This document shows positions 23,011-33,590 of a DNA stretch of 64,000 bases, one piece after another. A program made the position numbers and the translations under genes. Source of the DNA: Brachypodium distachyon (Eukaryota; Streptophyta; Magnoliopsida; Poales; Poaceae); the NCBI RefSeq assembly GCF_000005505.3, contig NC_016131.3, positions 37,880,855-37,944,854 of the forward strand, written 5' to 3'. Positions within the stretch are counted from its first letter, which is position 1; the number at the start of each line of letters is the position of its first letter. The notes beneath the pieces were generated by a model that did not search any database, had not been told where the DNA came from, and was given only the letters and a program-made list of their open reading frames with translations.

Positions 23011-23344
23011 TCAGTCGGCGTCGTTGTGATTGTAAAGTTTATATGAATGTCCTTAATTGTTAGAATTTTCACTGGATGTTCTATGATGATGAATTGTTGT
23101 GGTTAGTAATAACCGCTATATTGAACAGCCTGTGATGTGATCACTTCCATAATTTTGCATGTGAGGTGTGTTTTGCTTTCTTCGATTAATCTATGTAGAC
23201 GCCGCTTCCCTTCGTAAGTCTTGCCGGCGAGCCCACGGAGGCGTATCTAGCGGCGACGTTGCCAGTGATTCCATTCGTTCAATATCGCCAACGAGCATAG
23301 AGGCCTATTTGGCCTGCATGTCATTCGTTGCGTCGCCCCACATG

Positions 23345-23660
23345 TAAGTTAAGTCGACCGCCCGCACCTGTCAAGACGTGGCCCGCAAGTAAGGTAACCT
23401 GACCCGTTAAGACCTGCCCGCTTGCACTGTCTCTTCGCAGCCCCACACGCCAAAAACACGGTTCTGGCCCCACCTGACATCAATCCCTGCGGCCCACCCA
23501 TCAGAACCAAACGGTCAAAGGGGCTTGACCGTTAGCAGGTGCTCCGTGAGGGCATTTGCGAGGAATTGCGAAATGAACAAGTGTAATAGCGAGCACTGTT
23601 TCTGGCCTCGGGTATTCCTTAGTACAACTAAGGAAGGAGGGGCACAGAAATAAAAATCCC
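23345..23660 (-). repeat. MULE1 right terminal inverted repeat
   Basis: Reverse-complement partner of 15437-15752, followed by the 9-bp duplication at 23661-23669. Confidence 0.8.
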
Positions 23661-23669
23661 TATTATGTA

Positions 23670-23912
23670 TTCGAGATCAAAGAAAATAGAGCAGTCTTCT
23701 GTAGTAATGCCTCCTTTGACTATGGTCATCGGTGGCAATACATGATATCGCCATCGCCATCATCTCTCTTGCTATGACACAATTATTCTGTTGTAAATGT
23801 TGTGGAGCCTGTTGCACGGTGGATGTTGACACAGAAGGCTGCAATGATGGCGGCATGAATGGGAGGACGGTGGTGCTGGTCAAAGGTGCATTTACTACAG
23901 AAGATTGCCTCT
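23670..23912. repeat. small fold-back upstream of copy F
   Basis: 23670-23878 is an inverted version of the family upstream block (reverse complement reads cctcccattcatgccgcc and tactacagaagactgctc). At about 23880 the sequence switches to direct orientation (gtcaaaggtgcatttactac). The pieces 23691-23722 and 23880-23911 are near reverse complements, about 160 bp apart. Confidence 0.75.
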
Positions 23913-24001
23913 AAATCTTTTTTGATTTCAAATTATTAATACTGTTGAGTCATGGACATTAAGAAGGTTTGACCGGAACCTCCGTCTATCCACTATATAG
24001 C
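23880..24001 (+). promoter_or_regulatory. promoter of copy F
   Basis: Contains gaaggtttgaccggaacc and a TATA variant ctatatagc at 23993-24001, with G where the other copies have A. Confidence 0.55.
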
Positions 24002-24199
24002 ACCCTCTTCCCCACGACCTCAAGGCCAAACCAAACAGAACCCTCGATCCTTTTCTCCTTCTGATCTACTTGAATTTAGGTGACCAAGAGGTAAAATCGG
24101 TATATACATATTTTGTTAATTGTTCTTCTTCTTGAAATATTTCTTTCTATGTATTTCAATCTGATTCTTTTTGTCAATCGTGCTTGTATAGTGCATACT

Positions 24200-24553
24200 A
24201 TGGACAACCCAATCAACGGCAACAACGGTGGTGGTAATGGTGGAGGTGGCCAAAATGGAGGGAGGAAGGTGGAGCCTACGGTGGAGCTGATATTATGGCC
24301 TCTGATGGAGCCGCCACCGGCAAAGGCAGTGAAGGAAGATGTAGGCAAGGGCACCGGCGGGTCATCGGATGGTAGTCAATCGCGCGATGTTTGTATCCTC
24401 TGTGAGTGCCATCGGTGCGTTTGGTTTGTATGGTGCCTAACAAGGAATTCCCCAAGTGCAGATGGTGCAACCAGCCTAGCCTCTTTCGCTCTCCGTACTC
24501 AAACATCGAAATCAACAAAAAAACATGATGGCGACCAGTCATTGAGCAAGTGA
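24200..24553 (+). pseudogene. GIR1-like copy F (ribbon scrambled by two frameshifts)
   Basis: The ATG follows a leader intron at 24091-24191. The frame stays open to 24553 (117 aa): MDNPINGNNGGGNGGG, then VELILWPLMEPPPA at the EAR position and SSDGSQSRD. One base is missing after CHRCVW, so the second half of the ribbon is read out of frame; a later indel in an A-run (near 24520) restores the frame for the end GDQSLSK. In the other frame the lost part reads EFPKCRWCNQPSLF, so the ribbon was intact before. Part of the SCVSS stretch is also deleted. Confidence 0.65.
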
Positions 24554-27240
24554 ATGCAATTACTCATGTGTCGCTGCCATGCATGGATGTACTGTTTCTA
24601 CCAGTCTCTTGCTCCTAACCAAATCCTTACAATCTCCTAAAAAAACAATTTTAAAATCCTTACGAAATATTTACACGAAATTTTTTCCGCTGTGAGCAGA
24701 AGCTCCGGAAAAGACAAGTAAAGGTAAAAGAAGACAATTGATAATGAACTTGTAAGTAACTGCCCGTGCCACTGGAGGCTCGCCAGCGAAGTCTGTCACC
24801 TCTCAACTTGCCGCGAAGAGCACGGTGATGAAGCCGAGGCATCCAGCGATGAGGCGGCAGAGTGGGCGGCAGAGCTTGTCGAAAGCTCCAGGTACACGTA
24901 CGCCGCGTGCTTCACCACCGGGCACGGGATCATGTGTAAGCCGCCTCGGCTGGTGGCAACTCCGGGGGAGTCGGTAGCAGCCTACTGCTTGGTTGACTCT
25001 GGCTAGGAGATGATATTACACAAGCCATATTGCTAAAAATGGTGATTCTTCTCGAAAGGTCCACAAAACAGTCCAAATCTGTGTCTCGGGGCAACGATAT
25101 CAAAAAATCGGTCGAAACCCCAAAAATGTGGGCGGCTGAAACGGTGAATTCCCGGGACCGACAAAAAAAAGCCCGAAACCATGTACGGGTAGTCACGATT
25201 TGAAAACACCGAAAAAGAATTGGCTAAACGGTCAAACGGTGATTTTTTGAACATGCCAAAAAAAATGGCCCACTCGGCATTATCCAATACTACGTATATA
25301 GTACGATGGTAACAATTCTGTTTACGGCAGCGAATTAAACTGTTTGACATGGATCGCAAACTTTTGCCCATTAATATCGAATTCTCGGGTATTTTTAGCC
25401 TGGCCCATGGGCTGCAGATCAGTAACACACATAAAGCTTTCTGTAAGCCCAAAAATATTTTTTTCGCAGATGATGCGTTGAAGATGTGTGTTCGTGTTTG
25501 AAAATGAAAACATGAATCCTTCGGAGTCCAAATAGTCCGTGTTCAAAGAATCGAAATATGTTTGCAACTCACATGAAAGGGAATTTGCTTCCATTTCCCG
25601 TAGGAGCAACACAATTTTAACTCGGCAAGGCTGGCAATGCAGTTGGATTGAATTGATCGTCGCTTCCATTGATTTGCTACTTCTTTGGGGTTAGTTTGAG
25701 CACTTGGCTTGGTTTACGTACTATAGAAGATGGTTCGTTCGGCCGATAACTTGTGTCAATGGATCCAGCTTAGTTAGTTCCTTGTCGAAAACGTACGGTG
25801 CGTCCTCCAGTCTCATGCCGCCATGACGAGATGGTGGTCATTGGGCCAGAACCCTGTTGGGCCTTTCTCGCACCGGCCTGAGAGGAGTCAACGCGAGGAG
25901 CTCTGGATTAAACTGTTTTATGGGTATTACTCGAAACCTCGACCCATTATTGTTAGATTCTTTGCCACTGCATGTGAGTGAAGATGGTCCACGCAGGCCG
26001 AGAAACTACAGCCCACATAAATCTTTTCCATTTTATAAAAAAAATTAATTATTTTACGAATTTCGATAGGTACTTGTGCGAAATTTAAGGGTAATACATA
26101 CTTTTACGATAAGACTTTTTGTATGCATTTTTTTTAATTTGGCAGTTTCTTACTTCCATATTACTTTCATTTTTTGTGAGAAGAACTGGGCCTAGATTAG
26201 TCTGTTAGATTCCAACTGCCTGGTTTGCATGTTGGATGACAAAACGTCATATGAGCCCTTTTGATGGCAATGCGTTTACTTTATCAAAAAGATGGATAAA
26301 TCAAGCTTAATAATGCCTTTGGCTCATCATGAAAGGGAAAGAAAAATCAAAAGGCAGCTCACTTTGTTTTCCCCTCAACCCCCCTGAATGAACCTACCAT
26401 GTGTGGGTGATCAAGAGCCGATCTGAAGGAATCAAAACGGTACTGATGCACCCTGGATCAAAAAACGTGTTGATGTGTATGTGGTTACTCTAATTAATTA
26501 ACTCCTTTTACTATTAAAAATCCATGTTTTTCATCCTCCTTTTTTATATATGCTTTTCCATGTCTCTCTCTTTTGTTCTCCACGCACTTCTTTTGCTGCA
26601 TTTGCAAGGCGGTTTTAATAATTATTTTTGGTTCTAATCATGAATATTGTCTTTTGTGGAGGCTTTTGGAATTTGGACCATGCATGGGGTAGAGACCCAA
26701 GATTGGCTTTTGACTGGAAAATTCAGGAACTGGCTGGCCTTGAAACCACATTGCTAAGCAATGGACAAACTTAGGAAAGCTGCTTTCTACTGGCTGGCTT
26801 TGATCGGGTCTTCCATCCTATTGCCAGCATTGTGCATATCATGATCAAGACTGAATACGGTGGTGAACATGTGCTCTTAGATGTTAGGCATGTGGAAGGC
26901 TTCAAATAAATCTAATTCGGCTTGGTGAACTTCATGGCTATGGTTATGTCTATAAGGCAGACGCGTAGACCATGAGGGCAGGTCAAGAAGGTCAAGAAGT
27001 TTGCCTTGAAGGGAAAGACAATAATGAACAATATGTACAAGGTGCATGTGTGCATATGTTGCAGGTGGAGTACGTAGAGGTGAGTAGGAACTAGGAGTGT
27101 GGCGAGTTTCACAATATATGAAATCCCGTTTCATGATTTTGTGTTCTTCATAGATTGAGATCTGCAATTTTGGAACACTTATTTTAATGGAACAGTGACG
27201 AAGTTTCACTTCGGCAATACCCAAACTCAAGGGTTTTCAA
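24554..27240. other. unresolved intergenic stretch
   Basis: I see no gene that I can name. 24780-25005 has an open plus-strand stretch (EAAEWAAELVESSRYTYAA) ending at a TAG near 25003, which could be a degraded terminal exon. 25322-25669 minus holds a 115-residue frame (MEATINSIQLHCQPC...) with no recognised domain. 25033-25310 is a low-divergence looking repeat-like block. 25700-26870 is A/T-rich with nothing convincing. Confidence 0.35.
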
Positions 27241-27244
27241 CTAA

Positions 27245-27690
27245 GGAGACCACGGGGTGCACCAGCAACCTCGTCGACTAACAAAGACACAGGGGGACAC
27301 AAGGATTACCCAGGTTCAGGGCCCTCAAGGAGGTACCACCCCTACGTCCTGCTTTGGTGTTTTGTATTGATCAAGGTTACAAGGAAGCTCTGAGGCTATG
27401 GTGCGCGGATGGGATCTAGCATGTGTGTAGAGGATGGCCCTTCCCGATCTCCCCTCCTAGCCTTATATACAGGCGGCTAGGTCTCGGGCGTGATAATCCG
27501 GATGGTTACAATCAGATCAGTATTTTCTGGTATGGTTAGATTACGTTCCTTAGGTTGAGCCGCATTCCAAGGGACTCGACCTGTGTATACTTGATGGGCC
27601 TTCGTGTGGACCCCCTGTTGGGCTGTATCAGGTATACAAAGGTTGAGGACCTGAAGGGTCATTCCCTCGTCAGACAGAGTCGAAAAGAAT
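27245..27690 (-). repeat. probable LTR remnant upstream of copy G
   Basis: The stretch has the features of a gypsy LTR read on the minus strand: an R/U5-like piece (ttacccaggttcagggcc, near 27305, also typical of the Tat LTRs here: tttacccaggttc) and a TATA (gtatataagg on the minus strand, near 27465). Its borders and target duplication are not clear, so it may be a solo LTR or fragment. Confidence 0.45.
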
Positions 27691-27726
27691 AACTAAATGA
27701 ACTAGCAAAAGAGGTAGTGTCGATTT

Positions 27727-27878
27727 CATTGATTGCCACCGACGACCACAGAGTCGTCAAAGGTGCATTCACTATAGAAGACTGCCTCAATATCTTTTTT
27801 GATTGGAATTATTAATACTGTGGAGCCATCAACATTAAGAAGGTTTGACCGGAACCTCTATCTGTCCACTATATAACC
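27727..27878 (+). promoter_or_regulatory. promoter of GIR1-like copy G
   Basis: Almost identical to the block at 6187-6338, including gaaggtttgaccgg (6299-region equivalent) and the TATA box ctatataacc at 27869-27878. The conserved element order suggests that transcription starts about 30 bp further on. Confidence 0.65.
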
Positions 27879-28079
27879 CCCCTCCCCCATGACCCAGAGG
27901 CCAAAACAAACACTATCCCCAATACTCCCAATCTCCTTGAATTTAGGCTACAAAAGAGGTAAACATTTATCTAGCTAGCATCTTCTTTTGTAAATTGTTG
28001 TTCTTCTTCCTTGCCAAATTTCTTTCCACATATTTCAATCTAATGTTATGTTGATCGGTCTTCTTGTATAGTGCGAACT

Positions 28080-28448
28080 ATGGGAAACACACTCAATATC
28101 AACAACGGTGGTGATAATGGCAGAGGCGGCAAAAATGGAGAGGTGGAGCTGCCGGTAGAGCCAAACTACTGGTGTCTGATGGACTTGATACCAGCAGCGG
28201 AAGTTGAGAGCGATGGAGGTGAGGGGAGCGGCGGGTCGTTGCCGACATCATGTGTGTCATCGGACGGTAGCCCGTCACGCGATGTTGTGATCCTCTATGA
28301 GTGCAGGCAGTGCGTCAGGTTTTGTGGAGTGCCCAAGAAGGTATTCCCCATGTGCATGTACTGCAAACAGCCTAACCTCTTTCGCTCTCCGTGTGCAAAC
28401 ATCGAAATCAAGAAAAACCGTGATAGCGACCAGTCATCGAGCAAGTGA
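28080..28448 (+). CDS. GIR1-like zinc-ribbon protein, copy G (122 aa, intact)
   Basis: The best-preserved member. Chosen start: the ATG nine bases after the acceptor of a leader intron (27959-28071), as in the other copies. Residues 1-20 are Asn/Gly-rich; PTSCVSSDGSPSRD precedes a C-terminal ribbon CRQC-x13-CMYC followed by KQPNLF and a basic end with DQSSSK. Spacing and position match the ribbon of plant GIR1/GIR2. The EAR position reads VELPVEPNYW and lacks LxLxL, so TOPLESS recruitment is doubtful. No signal peptide or membrane segment. The promoter, intron and frame are all intact, so this copy is the best candidate for expression. Function beyond family resemblance is inference. Confidence 0.7.
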   Translation: MGNTLNINNGGDNGRGGKNGEVELPVEPNYWCLMDLIPAAEVESDGGEGSGGSLPTSCVSSDGSPSRDVVILYECRQCVRFCGVPKKVFPMCMYCKQPNLFRSPCANIEIKKNRDSDQSSSK

Positions 28449-29715
28449 ATGGGATGTATTTTGTTGTCGCTGGGTGAGGTGTTCTTGTTAATTGTAAACC
28501 TCCTAGTTGAGGAGATGGTCATAATAATTGTGTTTTGTTGAACAATTTTTACTTCACATATGGCGTCAGCGTTTGCTTTGCTTGAATTTATTTGGTGTCT
28601 TTCGTGCCTCTGAATAATTAATAAAGTGTTGCAATATTTTTGTCTTTTGAGAGGGTTTTTTCAAGATGGCACGCACGCGCACCCGAATGTCTGTGTGCAA
28701 ATCATGTTGTTCACCGGGATTTTGATGTTTCCACCGGATTAACTGGATGAGACTGAGCTCCATCATTTGACTATTGTTTTGCGGTGTAGAGGTGGATGGA
28801 TGGGGCATAGCCGGATGAGACTGATCTCCATCAAAACCTTTTAAAAAACACACAAATTTCCATCTTCCTCTATGCACGTTATGTTCTACTTCTTCACAAC
28901 CTAAGATTGTTCTCAAATGCAGCAGCGGTTGGATGTGTCTTCGCTAGTGCAACCAGAATTAAGGCAAATAAATGTGAGCAATGAACATTTAGTCTTCGGT
29001 GCTGGGTTTAACTTGCATTTTTTAGAAGTAGTTTGCAAGATGCGATGATTCACGTGGCGAAATACAAGATAAATCTTGTAATTCCTATGCACCGATAATC
29101 TTGACCTTTCAACAAAAATCAGACATTTTAGTCTTCGGTGTTGGATATCATGTTCAAGAATAGAGCATTTTTTAGATATGACTTTGCTAGTCTTTGTTCA
29201 ATAAAATAAGAGACTGATTTCAATGGATCATGAAGTTATGAGTTGATTAATTTGCGCATACATAGACCATGGTGCACAACAGTTGCAATATGTAGACTGT
29301 TTTTCTGGGTAAACCCGAAAAATTGGAAATGGAAACTCAATAAGAATTCACTCCAGTTCAGAAACTTCTGAATAGTTAGGTAGTAATACAATAAATATCT
29401 GCAGCCTATTTAACCGAAAAGGCGACAATCTTTATGATTATTTAAAAAAAGCCAAGTATTATGTTTATGCAAGGGAGTGGTGTGAGAAGGTATGGGAAGC
29501 CAACATGCATCTTAATTGCCCCCGGCCCACCACCCTCTCGTGGTTCCTCTGGGAGATCGAGGATGTTGTTTTCCCTCAGAGAAGGGATGACGGTTGGATG
29601 GAGGTGGAGCTGGGGAGTTCCGCAGTGAGAGGGACAGATGGGGAATAGCTGGCGGCTGGGTTCCATAGCTGCAGAGAGTTCATCCTATGTAGGGAACGGT
29701 GGGGGGGGGGGGTAC
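28449..29715 (+). repeat. 3' flank of copy G (partner of 6909-8155)
   Basis: Non-coding, near-identical to the flank of copy A. Homology stops at the G-run near 29700-29712, as it does at 8139-8153. Confidence 0.7.
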
Positions 29716-30461
29716 ACCTAAGAAGATGGTGGCGGCGGAAACGGGCCGGGGATAGGGCCGCAGGTCTCGTTCTCGTCAGGGGCTGTCCAGTGGGGCCCAA
29801 CGCGGACGCGGAAATGAAGTTGGTCCCACCTGTCAGGGTTTTTGGCACTTTACATGCCGATCTGGATGAGTTGTTGGATCCATCTATCAGCCCACTCTTT
29901 TTACCAATGCTGACATGGATAAGTTGTGCGCCCCACCATCATAACCAAATTCATGGGGGCTAAGGAAAACTGACGGCCCACCATCAATGCCTACCGTCGC
30001 AAAGAGGTCAAAAATGCCTAGCAGATATTGACGCGCATGCAAACTCGGCCCAGGGCCATTCACACTGAAAGGTACCCCATCAGGGCGAATACACCTCAAA
30101 GGGATGGCCGAGGAGCTATTTTACCGACAGAAAGGATGGTCTCGTGGCCGTGTGGGGCATTGAGCTTAGAAGTAAGCAACAAAGGTTAACGAGATTGCAC
30201 AGTTAAGTATAATCCAGGGTGAAGAAGCCTTCTTTGGAGGTAGTAGTTTTAGTTTTGATTTACATCAAAATAGGTCTGTTAATTTCCTAACAACATTCTC
30301 TGCAATAACAATATGATATGAGAACAAACTGAAGCTCAAGAACACAGCACTCGATCAGCAGGTTGATCTCGACAAGCTAATCTTTATTACTCAGATCTGT
30401 AATACAACAGGTCAGAATTAATATGCCATCTCTATTGAACTAAAATTAGCCTGGAGGTTAA
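29716..30461. other. unresolved; 3' side is probably the UTR of the exon at 30462-30628
   Basis: 29716-30120 is GC-rich without a supported gene. From about 30460 down to 30300 the minus strand looks like a 3' UTR: after the stop codon it carries aataaagatt, a possible polyadenylation signal near 30380. Confidence 0.4.
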
Positions 30462-30628
30462 TTATGATTTCCTGAAGCAACATGAATCGATGAGGTTGTA
30501 TGGGTTACGGTAAGGGAGACCCACGCACTGGCCTAAGATCGCTGTGCGAGGCAGCCAAAAATTTGACTTCTCGACCTGCTTCTGGCAATCCTTGTTGAAG
30601 GAGTCCTGCTTCCCTTCAAAGCATAGAA
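30462..30628 (-). pseudogene. orphan terminal exon of an unrelated plant gene
   Basis: On the minus strand an acceptor (gtggatgcag, ending at 30629) precedes an open frame reading LCFEGKQDSFNKDCQKQ, then NFWLPRTAILGQCVGLPYR and ending SCCFRKS with TAA at 30462-30464. The clean acceptor, stop and following poly(A)-like signal suggest a real last exon. About 65 bp further upstream (30693) the gypsy pile begins and no other exon is visible in the window. I do not recognise the protein; the several Cys are notable. It may be a transduplicated fragment. Confidence 0.45.
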
Positions 30629-30746
30629 CTGCATCCACAGTCAACACAATGCAATTAACAAATGATTATTAAATGAACCCCTGCCTACCACCGCTACCCC
30701 GGGAGCCGAGGGGCAGCCCACTCAAGCTGTCCCCCGCTAGCGGCTA

Positions 30747-31118
30747 GTGCAGCACCCCATGTACTTTGTCAGCACGGTGTTGCACGATGCCCGGGTACGG
30801 TACCCGCAGGTCCAGAAGCTCTTGCTTGGGATCCTGCTCGCTTCACGGAAGCTGCGCCACTACTTCCAGGCTCACAGCATCACGATGGTGTCCAGGTTTT
30901 TCCTGGAGCGGGCCCTCATCAACTGTGAAGCCACCGGGAGGGTGGCCGAATGGAGAATGGAGCTAGCGGAGTTTGGGCTGCGTTTCGCGAAGACCAAGAG
31001 CATCAAGAGTGCCACTCTCGCCGACTTTGTCGCGGAGTGGACGTCCACAGGCATAGAAGAAGAAGAGCCGGAAGCAAGCCTTCCCGGCAAGCTAGTTGAG
31101 GGGTACTGGATCATGTAA
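30747..31118 (+). pseudogene. gypsy RNase H, copy 2
   Basis: Open from MQHPMYFVSTVL through VAEWRMELAEFGLRF to GYWIM. It then reaches a TAA exactly where copies 1 and 3 have the Tyr of the next domain's YFDG start. Confidence 0.75.
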
Positions 31119-31572
31119 TTCGACGGCGCCTTCAGATTTCAGGGCGCCGTTGCTGGAGTAGTATCGAGTCGCCCACAGGAGATCAACTCAAGTTCGTGAT
31201 TCAGCTCGACTTTGCCAACTCCACCAACAACACAACGGAGTACGAGGGATTGCTAGCTGGGCTGCGCGCGGCGATCGCCCTCGACATCAAGCGCCTGGTT
31301 GTCCGCGGGGATTCTCAACTCGTGATCAATCAGGTAAACAAAGACTACGACTGTCCCCAGATGGCAGCGTATGTTCAAGGGACTGCGGTTTGAGCACGTG
31401 AAGCGCAAGGACAACTTTGTTGCGGATGAGCTGTCCAAATGGGCAGCGGAACGCAGCAAGGTATTCGTGCAGAGGCAGTCAAAGCCCTCTGTCGATCCCA
31501 AGTCGGTTGCCAAGGAAACCCCCCCAGAAACTTAAGGGGACCCCGCAGCTGCGGGGTATCATGCTACTGAAC
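31119..31572 (+). pseudogene. archaeal-type RNase H, copy 2
   Basis: Right after the stop come FDGA, then in other frames TTEYEGLLAGLRAA, GDSQLVINQVNKDYD and later ADELSKWAAERSK. The frame shifts near 31150 and 31375, the latter dropping the EEVRKLESKFK segment seen in copy 3. Non-functional. Confidence 0.75.
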
Positions 31573-31574
31573 TC

Positions 31575-32828
31575 GTGGCATGCTTGAGTCGGGTACCACC
31601 ACCTTGGGCCGCGAATATCATTCGCTACCTCAAGGATGGAACCCTTCCGGGAGAAGACATTTCCGCGGAGCGAGTAGCCCGGCAAGCAAAGATGTATGCT
31701 CTGGTGGATGGGGATCTCTACCGAAGGCGTCCAAATGGAGTTATGCTCCTCTGCGTGCCCCAAGAGGAAGGGCGCATGCTGCTGGAGGATATTCACTGAG
31801 GCACCTGCTCGCATCATGTGGCCTCCAGGGCGCTAGCCGGGAAAGAGTTTCGGCACGGCTTCTACTGGCCAACAGCATTAGCCAACGCCGAACAATTAGT
31901 CAAGACCTGTGAAGCATGCCAATTTCACACGAAGAAGAGCAACCAGCCAGCTCAAGCCTTGAAAGTCATCCTGTCTTCATGGCCGTTTGCGGTATGGGGG
32001 CTAGATATCATCGGCAAGATGCCGAGAGCTGTCGGCGGCTACGAGTACCTTCTCGTGGCCATCGATAAGTTCTCGAAATGGGTCAAGGTGGAGCCTGTGC
32101 GAGCTGTCACGGCACAGGCGGCCATCAAGTTCTTCAAGGGCATTGTGTGCCGGTTTGGTGTGCCTAACAGCATCATCAGCGACAACGGTACACAATTCAC
32201 TAGTGCTGTGTTCCAAGCCTACTGCGAGGACATGGGCACTAAGATCCAATTCACCTCTGTCGCTCATCCAAGGAACAACGGGCAGGTGGAGCGCGCCAAC
32301 GCAGAAGTACTGCATGGGCTCAAGACGAGAACCTTTGACAAGCTCAAGGTCCATGGGAAGAACTGGGTCGAAGAACTCTAACCCGTGTTGTGGTCGATCA
32401 AGACCACACCAAGTCGGGCGACGGGCAAAACTCCGTTTTCCCTTGTCTACGGGGCAGAAGTTGTGCTGCCCCTCGAGCTCAAGCATGGGTCACCTCGGGT
32501 ACGCGCGTACGGCGACGACACCCAACACGCACAGAGGATTGACGACCTCAGGTTCATCGAGGAGATTCGATGTCGGGCTGCTGTGCGAGCTGCAGGCTAC
32601 CAGCAGGGGCACCGTCGTTATCACGACAGGAGAGTCCATCCCCGGGCTCGAGGTTGGAGACCTCGTCCTGCGCCGGATACAAGGAACGAAGGCCGGGAAC
32701 AAGTTGACTCTAAACTGGGAAGGCCCTTTCCGGGTAGTGTAGGTGACCAGACCGGGGGTTGTCTGGCTGGAAACCGAAGAAGGCTTGTCGATGCGTAATA
32801 GTTGGAATATTGAGCACCTGCGCAAGTT
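31575..32828 (+). pseudogene. gypsy integrase, copy 2
   Basis: 31575-31799 is the linker and N-terminal part; 31818-32381 holds the zinc-binding Cys pair (CEAC) and a complete DDE set: GLDIIGKMP, SDNGTQFTSAVF and NNGQVERANAEVL. A TGA at about 31797 and a TAA at 32379-32381 (where a Gln codon is expected) break the protein. The C-terminal domain follows to about 32820. There is no chromodomain, as expected for the Tat lineage. Confidence 0.8.
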
Positions 32829-32856
32829 CTACCCGTGAAATGATGGCGCCTTACCC

Positions 32857-33590
32857 ATCAAGTTCTTCAAGGGCATTGTGTGCCGGTTTGGTGTGCCCAA
32901 CGGCATCATAACCAACAACGGCACGCAATTCACTAGTGCGGTGTTCCAAGCTTACTGCGAGGACATGGGCACTAAGATTCACTTTGCCTCCGTCGCTCAT
33001 CCCAGGAGCAACGGGCAAGTGGAGCGAGCCAACGCGGAAGTGCTACGGGGGCTCAAGACGAGAACCTTTGACAAGCTCAAAGGCCACGGGAAACACTGGG
33101 TTGAAGAACTCCAGCACGTGCTGGTCACTGCGGACCACACCAAGTCGGGCGACGGGTCAAACTCCGTTTGCCCTCATCTACGGGGCAGAAGCTGTGCTGC
33201 CCCTCGAGCTCAAGTATGGGTCACCTCGGGTACGCGCGTACGGCGAGAAGAGCCAACACCCGCAGAGGATTGATGACCTTACCATCATTGAGGAGATTCG
33301 ATGCCGGGCTGTCCGAGCTGCAAGCTACCAGCAGGGACTTCGTCGTTATCATGACAGGAGAGTCCGTCCCCGGGGGCTCGAGGTTGGAGACCTCGTCCTG
33401 TGCCGGATACAAGGAACGAAGGCCGGCAACAAATTGACTCCAATCTAGGAAGGCCCTTCCCGGGTAGTGCAGGTGACCAGACTGGGGGCTGTCCGGCTGG
33501 AAACCGAAGAAGGCTTGCCAGTGTCCAATAGTTGGAACATTGAGCACCTGCTTCAAGTTCTACCCGTGAAACGGTGGTGCCTTACCCACG
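32857..33590 (+). repeat. tandem duplicate of the integrase 3' half
   Basis: About 733 bp repeat the stretch that begins near 32124 (catcaagttcttcaagggc at both starts). The second copy again encodes CRFGVPNGII through the C-terminal domain, with its own frameshifts. Divergence between the copies suggests that the duplication is not recent. Confidence 0.8.

Larger units (their letters stand above)
15437..23660. mobile_element. Mutator-like element MULE1 (8224 bp with nested insertion)
   Basis: The ends are gggtttttttatttttgtgc at the left and the inverted gcacagaaataaaaatccc at the right, flanked by the same 9-bp duplication tattatgta, which is the hallmark of the Mutator superfamily. The terminal inverted repeats are long, about 316 bp each. 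No transposase is seen, so it is non-autonomous. Inside are a DUF4283-like frame, a nested LTR element (16771-20336), CACTA-like non-coding sequence and a head-to-head gene pair. The same cargo occurs at 50818-55868. Without the nested element it is about 4.65 kb. Confidence 0.85.
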
